From positions 78,562-100,189 of the forward strand of contig BMAT01001458.1 in the NCBI GenBank assembly GCA_019649035.1: DNA of 21,628 bases, read 5' to 3'. This document shows positions 8,915 to 18,395 of this stretch, in pieces; within the stretch, counting starts at the first letter, position 1, and every line of letters begins with the position of its first letter. The notes below the pieces were generated by a model that saw nothing but the letters and a program-made list of their open reading frames with translations, was not told where the DNA came from and ran no database searches. A program made the translations under genes and the position numbers. The stretch comes from Elysia marginata. Lineage: Eukaryota > Mollusca > Gastropoda > Plakobranchidae.

Positions 8915-9153
8915 AAGTAGTAGTAGTAGCAGTAGATAGAGAAGAACGTAAAAGTTAGGATAAGAAAGGAAATGATAAAATAATAATGATAATGAAAAAA
9001 AAAAGACAAGAAGAAACACGATGAGATTGAAATATTGAATTAGAGGAATATTTAGGAACATAAATGGACCGTTTCCTTACCGTCCTCTGATACGATTTGC
9101 GTAAAGAAATTTGCCACAAAAAGAATGGTTCGAAACGCGACCGGTCGAAGCAT
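6642..9153 (-). CDS. CREP-like secreted immune lectin (signal peptide, Ig-like domain, coiled coil, C-type lectin domain), three coding exons
   Basis: Predicted join on the minus strand: 9153-9081, 8510-8344 and 7472-6642, giving 356 residues. Exon 1 ends in phase 1 at a GTAAGG donor. Exon 2 enters in phase 1 after CTTAG and leaves in phase 0 at GTGAGT. Exon 3 enters in phase 0 after CCTCAG. Residues 1-24 form a signal peptide with a hydrophobic core. Residues about 25-125 look like a divergent Ig fold with the likely disulphide between C42 (VACS) and C118 (YQC). Residues about 148-198 are charged and heptad-like. Residues about 225-346 form a C-type lectin domain with four conserved cysteines (251, 324, 337, 345). 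Family knowledge: Ig plus C-type lectin proteins (CREPs) are gastropod plasma lectins related to FREPs, which bind parasite and microbial surfaces. The presence of only one Ig domain and a KPD motif in place of QPD or EPN is notable. Exon calls are by eye. Confidence 0.8.
7473..8343 (-). other. CREP-like gene intron 2
   Basis: An 871-base intron with GTGAGT at the donor and CCTCAG at the acceptor. It splits the Ig-like domain. It contains the TC array at 7589-7636 and one arm of a short inverted repeat (7777-7794). Confidence 0.65.
7589..7636. repeat. TC dinucleotide microsatellite
   Basis: About 24 TC units followed by CCCCCTCCCTCTC. It lies inside intron 2 of the lectin gene and would read as GA on the sense strand. 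Confidence 0.95.
8344..8510 (-). CDS. CREP-like gene exon 2: first half of Ig-like domain
   Basis: 167 bases, phase 1 in and phase 0 out, encoding 56 residues with the split first codon. It begins AVTVDVSVHDCHGQEVACSV. The VACS cysteine is the likely B-strand Cys, and AEITDLRIIEIQ resembles the C-strand region of FREP/CREP Ig domains. It ends NSVKL at a strong GTGAGT donor (8343-8338). An alternative acceptor after CACAG (exon start 8501) gives the same phase and removes three residues. Confidence 0.72.
8511..9080 (-). other. CREP-like gene intron 1
   Basis: 570 bases between GTAAGG and CTTAG, more than half of it the ACT/AGT trinucleotide array at 8655-8938. The long poly-Ser and poly-Leu reading frames across it come from the repeat and are not genes. 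Confidence 0.65.
8655..8938. repeat. ACT/AGT trinucleotide array with a perfect 33-bp palindrome
   Basis: Eleven ACT units (8655-8687) run directly into eleven or more AGT units (from 8688). ACT and AGT are reverse complements, so this is a perfect inverted repeat with no spacer. The array continues as AGT, with AAT, ACT and AGC variants, to 8938. It lies in intron 1 of the lectin gene. Confidence 0.95.
9081..9153 (-). CDS. CREP-like gene exon 1: signal peptide
   Basis: An ATG with A at -3 opens 24 codons plus one base: MLRPVAFRTILFVANFFTQI followed by VSED. Arg residues lie near the start, with a hydrophobic core of about 12 residues and small or polar residues at the likely cleavage region. 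The exon ends at a GTAAGG donor in phase 1, which is the phase exon 2 needs. The pyrimidine-rich TTTATTTCTTTCTAATTAG just upstream on the same strand could be the acceptor of a 5' UTR intron. I saw no clear TATA box. Confidence 0.72.
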
Positions 9154-10670
9154 CTTTACAGAAGTGTCGGTCGTCTTAGGTCTAATTAGAAAGAAATAAA
9201 GAGCATTATTAAGAGTACTGTGCATAAGCATTTCAAAATTCTGAATGTTTTTGGGAGGTGGAGGGGTGGGGGTGAATCCGATTTTTTTTTATTTCTTCTC
9301 ACAAAAATGTTTTTTTTTTAATATTCGGACAAGACGAGTTTGTATGGTGTTAGAAATTGATAATTGTTTTAATCGAAAACTAATTTTCCCTTATTGTTGT
9401 GCTTTTTTGTTTCTGAAGATTTAATCTGAATTGATAATAATAACAATGCCGCTATTAGATTCTGCAAATGGTAACCAAAAACAATCTTAGTTAATCCTAC
9501 TTGAGGAAAAATGTTGGGAAAGAGGGCCATTTTTTAAAAAAATGCCATAAAACCATAGAAGTGTGAAAATATACCAATTTCACTGACTAGACCCGGCAAG
9601 ACAACGATTAACAAAACAGCCATGCTCAAACTTATTGGTTAAACAACCAGAGCAAATCAGCCACAAAACGCTAAGTTTTGTTTTGCGTTTCAGAATTCGA
9701 TGTATTGTAAAATTCACCTATCTGTTTGGCCTTCGTATAAAATGTTGCAGTGTACAACAAGCTAGACCAATAATGATATAATTCTACAACCTCTCAAAAG
9801 ACTTAAATATTCTTTTACAAAAATTCGGAACAGTTAATGTGTCAAAGATGCAACCTGGGTATAACTTTCTCTGGATGTCTCATTTTTAAGTGTTGTTTCA
9901 AAAAAAAAAAAAGCGCGAATGCCTGAGTATTTTTGGCATTGGCACAGACCATGTCCTCATTCACTTTCGCTTTTCAGTGATAAAAAAATGAAGGTCTCGT
10001 GGGTCGGAAGTCGCTATTGCCGCTAAATGTTGAAAACTGCATGGAATTTATCATAATGTTGTGAAAATGCATTTAACAAAAGGACGTTTTCAACAACTGA
10101 TTAATTCAGAAACATGAGTTTTCAGGCCTTCGTATGCGTTTTAAAGCTTAGATTTAGATCTAGAGTTAATTGTCTAGTTTTTGCTTCGGGCTATCGAAAT
10201 TGAACAAACTAGAGAAAGATGCACACTGTGTCAGCTAGCTTGCCCAAAACTTACAAGTATCCGATACTATTCTGTACTGTTACGGTTTTACCGATGGAGC
10301 AAAATAAATGATTGTAGCTTAAAAAGTTTGAGCTGTTTGTTCAAAAAGGTTTGAAGATGTATATTTTAAAATTGATTTAATGCTCAAGACTTGGGAACAT
10401 TTATTTGAATTGTGTAAGATAAAATTTGTTGAGTCGTTCTCGGCAGAAAATTGTTTTGGACAAAGTTTGTACATGTTCAGTACACACGGTGCTCATACAT
10501 AAACAAATTTATAAATGCATAGTATTAAAAATTGTTCTACAGTTACAGGGAAAAAACACACAGACGCACAAAAAAACCAAACAACCAAAGCGAGGCATCA
10601 TTCAACTTACATGATGTGGGACCTCAGTTTCCTTAAAGGTACAGAATTGACGTTGATAGGATAACAGATT
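9154..10670. other. Upstream region of the lectin gene, no gene seen
   Basis: AT-rich, with homopolymer runs such as T9 and A13. No ORF, exon or transposon was recognised. Promoter elements for the lectin gene probably lie in the first few hundred bases, but none can be identified by eye. A small hairpin AATGCC...GGCATT lies at about 9918-9940. Confidence 0.4.
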
Positions 10671-10707
10671 TTTTTTACATTCTGTTTTTTTTTTTTTTGG
10701 GGGGGGG
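10671..10707. repeat. Homopolymer T and G tract
   Basis: Two T runs, followed by a run of about nine G. On the minus strand this reads as C then A, and the A part could be the poly(A) tail of the LINE remnant that lies upstream on that strand. Confidence 0.7.
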
Positions 10708-11590
10708 TTATAAGATTTTCTACTACGCGTGGATATAAGGAATTGTAGATTTAACGGATGGGTAGAGTCTTCAACATTAGTTTAGCTTTATTAACAGCAC
10801 GACCTTCAAATAGAGTCTACGCTTTGATTTTTCCTTTTGAAAATTTTTCAATATTATCTATTCTTCCATTCATTTTTCCTTGTCAGCGGACTTGATGGAG
10901 GATCTCTAACAGTTTATACCAAGCCAAGGATGATTACGCTTTCGATGGTGGCCTCATAAAGTAAATTGCACATTTCAAGATGAACATTGGAAGACTTTAG
11001 TTTACAAAGAAAATATCTAACGAAAATATAAACTCTAGTAAATATCTTTCTACATTATTATCGTCAAAGTGAGTGTGCAATTTCAGTTCAGAGTCTATTG
11101 TAGGTATCAATACGTCACAAAACCTTTTCATTTCAGATTTCTAGGCTTAAGAGACCCTGGAATGTAGTGTCATCAGCAAATTTGATTATACAAGTGTTTT
11201 CTTACTTGGCACTTTAATGAATGGTGTAGAAAGAATATAGTACAGGGGAAAGGACACACTACTAGGGCGCTCCCATGCTTGTTACTAATAATTCTGTACA
11301 GATTCCATGTATATTGATATATTGTGCCCAGTTTAAAAAGAATTCTAGGACCCATAAAAATGTTGATGTGTTGACCTTTAGTGAGATTAATTCCTGCGCT
11401 AAAAGACGAGACTGAATTGTGTTCAAAGTCGACAAAAAGACTATAAAAAGACCCCAAGCATATGCTTCTGGTGCATCTAGATAAGTGGTGATGTTGTTTA
11501 GGAAGATAAATAAGGCAACTGATTTTCTACGTTTGTTTCGTCTGTAGGCAAACTGCATTGGATCTAGCTGATTTTCGGAGTCGTTTCAGG
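10700..11590 (-). pseudogene. Decayed non-LTR retrotransposon reverse transcriptase
   Basis: Minus-strand frames 11558-11262 and 11457-11173 together show reverse transcriptase landmarks. DPMQFAYRRN opens the block, followed by a TYLDAPEAYA segment. KFADDTTFQGLLS, containing the catalytic ADD motif, is at about 11190-11150. Further down, YEATIESVIILGLV at about 10965-10920 matches the thumb region of Rex1/Jockey/CR1-like LINEs. The frames switch at least twice and a stop interrupts the thumb. The 5' end (ORF1, endonuclease) is missing. It is non-functional, and the clade is uncertain. Confidence 0.72.
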
Positions 11591-12370
11591 CTGAGGAATT
11601 ACTGTTATGGTTCAAGCATCTCTCTTTAGCGGATGAAACTGGCACATTTTAAAGATGTGTTTACTAAGAAGTAAGTGTAACTGATGACAGGAATTAATTG
11701 AATGTCATTTGATTATTGAAATATGAGGTGAAAAGGCATAGTTTTCTTTGCAGGCCCAAATGATCACTAAGGATAAACTTTTGGCGTAGAGCAAGAAGCA
11801 ACATGATTGTGCCACTGAACTCTACTATTTAATCTATGTTTCATTTTTAGAGTGCAGTAATAAATTGCTGCTATATCTGTTTATATCCCCAATTGTTTGA
11901 ACATAGCGGAACACTGCCTGTCAGAACTCAAAATTTCCGTTAAATGAGTGGATATTTGATTGAAGTAATTATTTTCTTTATTCGCAGGAGGATAACACAC
12001 AAAATGTCAATATCTGCCTGAAAGTCGCTTGAAATTTTAATATTTACGAGGAACCACAATATAACCATAGAAGCTATGAGAAATTAATAGTTTGGTAAAT
12101 GAGACAATTTACCTTAAACAATAAAAATGGTTTTCAAGAAAAAGAAAAAGACAAATGATTGAAATGAAATAGGTCTACAATAATATAACTCTTTTTTTCT
12201 TTAGATATGTGAGATAAGGTTTGAGCTATAGAAGCAGTAAGTTTGGTGAATTTTTAAATTGGGATATAGTCAATGAGAAAGAAAAAAGGATTTACCTGTT
12301 GTGAGATTCAAACACGGCGTCCGAGTTGTAACTGGCTTGCAGCTGGTTATGGCTAGTCTTATAGTCTTAG
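11591..12370. other. Spacer, no gene seen
   Basis: No supported ORF or recognisable repeat. The sequence at 12299-12325 (read on the minus strand) has a weak tRNA B-box-like TTTGAATCTC, but no convincing A box or cloverleaf. Confidence 0.4.
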
Positions 12371-12374
12371 AATT

Positions 12375-12590
12375 GAGGTTGGCTTTAAATTTCGCGATAC
12401 CACAGAAATATCGATATTTCAAATAGTATCGTTGCCTGTTAACAGTCACAAGCCAGGTTGTCAAACTCAGTGTCACATTAACACCAAAAACACCCGCCTC
12501 ATAAACTAAAAAATTTGTGATAAAAACAGAACATTAGTATAAGCAACTCCTGGAAATGTTTATACTTAGTTAACGCCAAGCGTTAGATCT
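12375..12590. repeat. Diverged tandem duplication, unit 1
   Basis: It aligns in direct orientation with 12612-12838. Shared blocks occur in the same order: GAGGTTGGCTT, CGCGATACCA, AGTGTCACATTAA, CTCATAAACTA, TTTGTGATA and TATAAGCAACTCC. Spacing between blocks is kept. It could be a remnant satellite dimer or a local duplication. Confidence 0.7.
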
Positions 12591-12611
12591 GACCAATAAA
12601 TTCTCTATTAG

Positions 12612-12838
12612 GATCGAGGCTGACTTGAATACTCGAACACTCGCGATACAACATAAATCTCGATTAATGGTGACGTGGCCTCTTTGCAGTTACAAACTAA
12701 GATTACCTAATTGAGTGTCACATCAATCATAAACAAGACTCATAAACTACTAAAATGTGTGATATATAATTATATAGAACCTCAGTGTGCCTATAAGCAA
12801 CCCCTTGAAGCTTTTACACATACTTAATACCAAAAGTT
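12612..12838. repeat. Diverged tandem duplication, unit 2
   Basis: Matching blocks to unit 1 are GAGGCTGACTT, CGCGATACAA, AGTGTCACATCAA, CTCATAAACTA, TGTGTGATA and TATAAGCAACCCC. No coding potential is shared between the units. Confidence 0.7.
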
Positions 12839-12839
12839 G

Positions 12840-13200
12840 CAATTTAAAGAGAGAAGCTAAGACTGTTGCGTGCATGAACTTCTTTGGTACCAAGGCGAGG
12901 TTGCAAAATGGCTGTGAACAACTGCTTGACTAAAGCACTGTTGTTCCCTTACGTGCACTTGTTATGTCTTGATTGTCTTATTTTCATCTTGTCTCAAATC
13001 AAAAAGCTAAATTATTTACTGTGTCATTTTTCTGTTGAATTGGTATCATTTTTAAAGTTTTTAAGTTAAAAAAAAAGGCTCAGATGTTCTTCACACAGTG
13101 TAGGGATTATGTAATACTGAAAATAAAAAAAGGAATTTTTGCTCCCATCCTTTCACACATACAACACAACAGCAAGCAGTATTGACCATTATAACTTACT
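12840..13200. other. Spacer, no gene seen
   Basis: Contains a 61-codon frame (12884-13069) that looks like chance. It has no domain and no splice context. Confidence 0.4.
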
Positions 13201-13207
13201 TCTTCAG

Positions 13208-13320
13208 GGCATCTCTTACATTACAACTCATGCAAAGTAAGGCTGTAAGAATAGTTACACTGGCCCTTCTCTATTATTCCATGCATCCTGTTCCAAAATT
13301 GTTTCATTAGTTGCCTATTA
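13208..13320 (+). pseudogene. Older LINE reverse transcriptase C-terminal fragment, left part
   Basis: The plus-strand frame reads LQLMQSKAVRIVT and then P-V-P-K-L-F-H-stop-L-P-I. This is the LQ-x-Q-N/S-K-A-x-R-I...LHWLPI segment at the C-terminus of CR1/L2-type LINEs. One stop replaces the usual Trp. The segment breaks off where the unrelated LINE at 13321-14870 begins. The next expected segment resumes at 14876. Confidence 0.6.
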
Positions 13321-14870
13321 GTCGCCCGTCTTAACAACAACAGAGCGAGTGGGGAGGACGGAATACCTGAGGAACTCATCAAACACGGCGCTGATTCACT
13401 CGCCAAGGTTATTTGTAACATTCTTAATAGAGTTTTCTCAGAACACGACAATATAAACATCAACGGTGGTAAAGTGATTCCTCTTCAAAAACCTAGAAAG
13501 GCCAAAGGCCCTGTCACTAATCTTCGCCCCATTACTCTCTGAGAAAATAGCTTTCACTTATCGCGCTAAACAGAACTAAGCATGACATAAACGAGTACCT
13601 ATCTCCAAGTCAAAGCGGATTTTGGGAAGGGAGGAGCACATCCGATATAGTGTGGAGTCACAGATGGCTAGTAAGCAAGACCTATGCCGAGAACATAGAC
13701 TTTTTTATAACAGGCATTGATATGTCCAGTGCCTTTGACACCATAGACAGACACCTTCTCCTTAACATACTGAAGAATATCATTCGGGAAGTCGAAAAAC
13801 GCGTAACCAGATACTTGCTTAGTAACACAGAACTATCTATAAAGCTCAAAGGATTACCAAAAACAGAATCATTCAAGTCAAATATTGGAACACCTGAAGG
13901 CGATAGCCTTAGCCCTGTCTTATTCATTGTCTACTTAGAACATGCGCTCAAAAACATTCGGAAGATCAAGACAGTCTACACTCAAAACACTTTAGAACTG
14001 GCATACGCAGACGACGTTGACTTTGTTTCAACAACTGACTTTGTCGACGTAGAAACAATTCAAAAAGAGTTAGCAGACTTCAGGTTAAATGTAAATACCA
14101 ACAAAACTGAATACTTACTCGTTCAAAAAGATGGAGAAGATAGGAAAAAAGTGAAGAAGGTAGACTCATTGCTGGGAGATACAGAAGATATTGAAAGAAC
14201 GAAACAATTATGCAATCTCGCCCTACAAAAGCTGTCAAGCATCTGGATAAGAAACGACAAGGTGAAACAAGTAACAAGACTAAACCTATACGGAGCACTC
14301 GTGAAGTCAATACTTCTGTATAAACGCGGCACATGGTCTCTGACAAAGCAAGAAGAACACAAATTAAACACTTTCCACCGCAGGCAATTAAGAACAATCC
14401 TCAATATCAAATATCCCACATTTAAAAAAAAAAACAATGGTCTCTATCAGAAGACAGGTGAAACTCCCATATCTTTAACCAATCTCGAAGCGCGATGGCG
14501 ACTTTTCGGTCATATTTTAAGACAGGCCATCAATACACCACCCAACGTTGCAATGACAAAATACTTCAAGACGGAAGGAAGCAAACAACAAGGCCGACCA
14601 AAAACATCGATTGTGACAGCAGACCTTTATAGCTATTTATAGGTTGAGGTCTGTGATTGTGACTACACTACGACGAGACCTCAAGAGTCGCAACAACGAT
14701 CACTGGCCAACTAGATTACATTGAATTAATGACCTTGACCACCTTCGTGACATAGCACTGAACAGATCCGACTGGAAGCACCTGACGACAGCAATATACA
14801 GATCAGCCCTGGCAGAGACGTCAGTCGACGTCGCAGCGGACGGACATTAACTTAACTAACAATTAAGAAA
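13321..14870 (+). pseudogene. 5'-truncated LINE with near-complete reverse transcriptase, inserted in an older LINE
   Basis: The plus strand encodes LNNNRASGEDGIPEEL, then IPLQKPRKAKG and NLRPITL before a TGA at about 13540. After a frame change come SQSGFWEGRSTSDI and a clean 330-codon frame (13650-14642). That frame holds the catalytic blocks GIDMSSAFDTIDR (A), GTPEGDSLSPVLF (B) and YADDVDF (C). It also holds LLGDTEDIERTKQL, a thumb region, and RWRLFGHILRQ near its end. The C-terminal LRRDLK...DLDHLRDIALNRSDW follows a stop at 14640-14642. The 5' end (endonuclease) is absent. Glu replaces the usual Gln in the GTPQG motif. With two or more stops and a frameshift it is probably dead, though the catalytic core is well kept, which suggests a fairly recent insertion. 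Confidence 0.85.
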
Positions 14871-14875
14871 AGAAT

Positions 14876-15065
14876 AGATTAAAATAGAGCTTGTCTTATT
14901 TTCAAATATATAAAAAACTGCGCAACGCCATATCTATCTCATCTGATTAAAGCTATAATCGCTCGACAAAATGAGTCTCGTCGTGTACTAATTCAGCCCC
15001 ACAAACTATCTTTGTGTGACAGCTCTTTCGCAGTGGACGGTCCTAAAAACCTTTGGGGTACATGT
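14876..15065 (+). pseudogene. Older LINE reverse transcriptase C-terminal fragment, right part
   Basis: The plus-strand frame reads RACLIFKYIKNCATPYLSHL and continues to VLIQPHKLSLCDSSFAVDGP with NLWG. This matches the C-terminal tail of CR1/L2-type LINEs (the A-P-x-Y-L-x-x-L-I and F-x-V-x-G-P-x-x-W signatures). It picks up where 13208-13320 stops, so both belong to one element split by the inserted LINE. Confidence 0.62.
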
Positions 15066-15069
15066 ATAA

Positions 15070-16335
15070 GAAAACCTCGACTTTAAATTTTTAACAAAAA
15101 AATGTTAATAAAAATGAGAAAACATATTTATTTCAAGTTTTTAATTCAGTTTTTTAGTTCTTCTGAAGTGCCAATCTGTTTCCTTTTATTCTTATTGAGT
15201 CTAGTTTATTTTATTGTAATTGGCGCTTCAAAACTCACTGTGTCTTCGGCACTATATAAATCAGTAGTTACACTTTTACATTAAATATTAAAAAGCAAAG
15301 AATAAGAATAAAATAATTAAAGAAATAAACATACTTATAGTAGTTGTTTTATTATTTTCAGTATTAAAAATAACAGGACGGATTATGGCAGTGCGTTAAA
15401 AACACCTCTGTTCTGTCCCTCGTCACCCTGTCCAAACTTACTTCTGCATGCGATGTAGTAAACAAAATACAGAAGAGCGAAAAGTTACGGCGCATGCTGA
15501 TTGCATTTTACGAGAGCATGCTGTCTGGTGCCGTTATAGAAGGCCTGTTTGCAATACACTGAGTCAAGGAGCTTGGTGTTTGGTGTTTGTAGACACGGGT
15601 CTTCATCAAAACCTCGATTCAGGTATATAACTGCGGTATCGCATCAGATTTTACAAATACCGGTATCCCACAAACAGTCTTCGTATCTATCATAGTACCG
15701 GTAAACTCCACTTCATACTGACTCTAACAAAGTCAGTCTTTTTGATTTGCTTTTATTAGCTTCTACGTTGATAAACGCTACTTTTAAATTGTACTTGCAT
15801 ACCTTACCCACTTGACGACAAGGATGCAGCAATCCAATAATATCTTTTCATATGCTATGACAAGATTTAGGCTTATAATTGACGTGGTGTTCAGAATATA
15901 TAGACGTGTCCAGCTCTCTAGATTTCGCAGCAGCGCTCATTTTCCTTTTTCCATAATATACACTATACAAAACGACGTCGTGCATCGATGTTTTTTATGT
16001 CTTAATTGGGTTAGTAAAAGCCTTTAAAATGTCTTGAATAATCACCTTCTAAAACCTTTTTGAAAATTTCAAACACTTTTTCAACGTCCTGCTTTGCTCA
16101 CTAAGGTTTAGACATTTTTACATTGATGTCCTCAGGAATTTTACTGATGTTTTGTACCAAATCGAACGGTATATTTAGCATGTAGTAATATTTCGAGGTT
16201 AAATTTTTTTTCTATTCTAAAAAATCTGTTTTCTTTTCATCAAATGGCTGACTGTTCTCTGTTGGCTGGCTGGCATGCGTTTACCATTTTCTATCTATCT
16301 AAACACAGACCAGACAGTCAACAAAGATCAGTTAA
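15070..16335. other. Non-coding stretch, no gene seen
   Basis: AT-rich up to about 15370. 15370-15640 is less AT-rich but shows no recognisable protein or repeat. Short frames (15448-15630 and 15812-16027) have no domain or splice context. Confidence 0.4.
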
Positions 16336-16340
16336 CCATC

Positions 16341-16411
16341 TAATGAGGGCAAAGCTGCTCGAAACCTATAAGTCATGGCAAGGCACAAAATTTAGGTAAA
16401 TAAGACAATTA
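16341..16411 (+). repeat. Unidentified inverted repeat, left arm
   Basis: The reverse complement of 16523-16600 with about 70 percent identity by eye. Shared blocks are AAGGGC/GAGGGC, TCCGAAAC/CTCGAAAC, GGCAAG and AGACAATTA. It abuts a GATA array on the inner side. Confidence 0.7.
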
Positions 16412-16467
16412 GGTAGATAGATAGATAGATAAATAGATAGATAGAAAGAAAGAAAGATAGATAGATA
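16412..16467. repeat. GATA/GAAA tetranucleotide array
   Basis: AGATAGAT units with a GAAAGAAAGAAA interruption, enclosed between the inverted-repeat arms. Confidence 0.9.
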
Positions 16468-16522
16468 TTATAGTTTTTAGGGTAAAATAACAGAATTCGT
16501 AGAGTGCTCAACTTCAGGAGCG

Positions 16523-16600
16523 TAATAATTGTCTATTGTTTTAAAATGTTGTGGCTTGCCTTGACATATATAAGTTTCGGACAACTCTGCCCTTATCAGA
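16523..16600 (-). repeat. Unidentified inverted repeat, right arm
   Basis: Partner of 16341-16411. It ends directly at a second GATA array (16606-16686), so in both copies one end of the conserved sequence lies beside a tetranucleotide array. Confidence 0.7.
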
Positions 16601-16605
16601 GATAC

Positions 16606-16606
16606 T

Positions 16607-16641
<35 letters not shown>

Positions 16642-16686
16642 GATAGATAGATAGATAGATGGATAGATAGATGGATAGATAGATAA
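16606..16686. repeat. GATA array
   Basis: About 19 GATA units with single AGAT and GGAT variants. Confidence 0.95.
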
Positions 16687-16689
16687 AAT

Positions 16690-17745
16690 GTGGTCTTGAA
16701 ATTGCTTTGCATCAACTTGAGGTTTTAGCCTTAACAATAAATCATCGGCAAAGGTTTACTCACTATGTTGACATAAATGTTGTCTTGCAAGAAAACTCCG
16801 ATATCGCTGTTGGAGCAGGTGTGCATTTTTTAAATAGTGTGCATATTTCCATTCATTGCGTACAGTAGAGTTGAATAACCATAATTATGAAGACTAATAA
16901 ATAATGTACATAAAGCATTCAAACCGTCATGTTACCAGAATGCAGAATACCTTTTTATAATCCTCTGCGCATGTAAGACAATATAATGCAGGGATATAAA
17001 CAGAGTTATTGTCTACCTGATACTGGTATATCACAAGCACACAGTTAAGTAATCAGACTTTGAAGTATCATGTGTGCATAGAATAATCTTAAAATATCTA
17101 ATGATTTTCATATTCACATGTACATACAAATTACTGGTGACAGATTTACTGCCTGCCCAGCATTAAATACCAAATGTGGTAGAAATTTGAATGATGTTCG
17201 ATGTGTCTGCGTAAACAATTATGTCAGCATTATAGCTGATATAGCAATCGTGTTCTTTTCTACGGTTGTTATGGAAGATAATAATACAAACATGAAGTTA
17301 GCCATGGAATTGGTGCAACTGTCAGGGAACAAGGAGCGCGGACTCGTCGCTTGGCATGGCGAAGTGACTTGAGTTTGCCTGGGCTCTCCTAGCCTTCTTT
17401 GGTTTGTTTAGTCTCGAGAGATTTGACTACCCATTTAATTCTGAGTAAGTACACAGTAGAGAACAAATATTTGCTTTGTCTGGGGGTTGACCTCGGGATA
17501 TTTATCATGGTGGTCAACCGCACTACTAATTAAGCCACGTGTTACCCTTGTTGATGAAGGAACAACATGCAAAACAAAAAATATGGTCCATGTTGTGAAA
17601 AGTTCTAGCATAGCACTAGCAAAGTACATGATGTTGAGGTGAATGCGAGCAGGGGGGGAAAAGTGAAAGAGATAAAAAAAAAAGACAGGGAGAGGGCATA
17701 AAAACAACAACACAAAAATATTAAACATAATTATAGTGATATTTA
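16690..17745. other. Spacer with a doubtful Cys-rich segment
   Basis: No supported gene. At about 17148-17230 a plus-strand frame encodes ACPALNTKCGRN followed by VRCVCVNNY. This is loosely like half of an EGF repeat (C-x6-C-x9-C-x-C), but it is too short and lacks a convincing donor. Confidence 0.35.
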
Positions 17746-17759
17746 TGTCGGTGCTAATG

Positions 17760-18050
17760 GTTGGTTGGTTGTTAAAATTTTGATGTCTCAGTCAACTACG
17801 AGGTTATATCAGAGACAGCGCTGGGTACAATTGAAAGCATGCTGCCACACTATGATGTAAGGAGCGCTTGCGCACACCGCACCCTCTCACATTATCCTGA
17901 CACCGGGCCGACCAGACTTAAATACTAAATCCATAATTCCAGACACCAGGCGGATCAGATGCTAATCCTTAATTTGACTCAGCCGGGGATCGAACCATGC
18001 ACCTCCCGATCTCTGAACGAGTGTCTTACCGCTAGGCCACAGAGCCGGTC
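17760..18050 (-). mobile_element. Full-length tRNA-derived SINE, copy 2
   Basis: Same family and orientation as 5917-6215. On the minus strand it begins GACCGGCTCTGTGGCCTAGC (A-box region), has GGTTCGATCCC (B box), a shared body and a tail of CAACCAACCAACC. It is flanked by 14-bp duplications TGTCGGTGCTAATG (17746-17759) and TGTCGGCGCTGATG (18051-18064), differing at two positions. This shows insertion by target-primed reverse transcription, probably using a partner LINE. Confidence 0.9.
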
Positions 18051-18263
18051 TGTCGGCGCTGATGATAACAGCTTGTATAGATGAACAAAATCTGACTGTG
18101 TTTGCAACCATGCCTGACTTGCAGAGGTTGTCATGATTCTATTTTTTTCAATCACAACGCGGAAACTTTAAGCGTTTAAAACCTTTTCAGCGTTCAAAAC
18201 AAGGAGCAATGCAGAAAGGTGTTGGAATTAAAACTAGAATTGAGTATTCGACATTATATCATT

Positions 18264-18336
18264 AGATAGATAGATAGATAGATTGATAGATAGATAGATA
18301 GATAGATAGATTGATAGATAGATAGATAGATAGATT

Positions 18337-18395
<59 letters not shown>

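Noticed and set aside
8615..9061. Poly-Leu and poly-Ser long reading frames on both strands
   Set aside because: They are translations of the ACT/AGT microsatellite and have no gene-like sequence outside it.
12280..12350. Possible tRNA or tRNA-like head on the minus strand
   Set aside because: Only a weak B-box-like TTTGAATCTC was found, with no acceptor stem pairing or A box at the right distance.
13682..14437. Minus-strand reading frames opposite the LINE reverse transcriptase
   Set aside because: They are shadows of the plus-strand LINE coding frame and show no domain.
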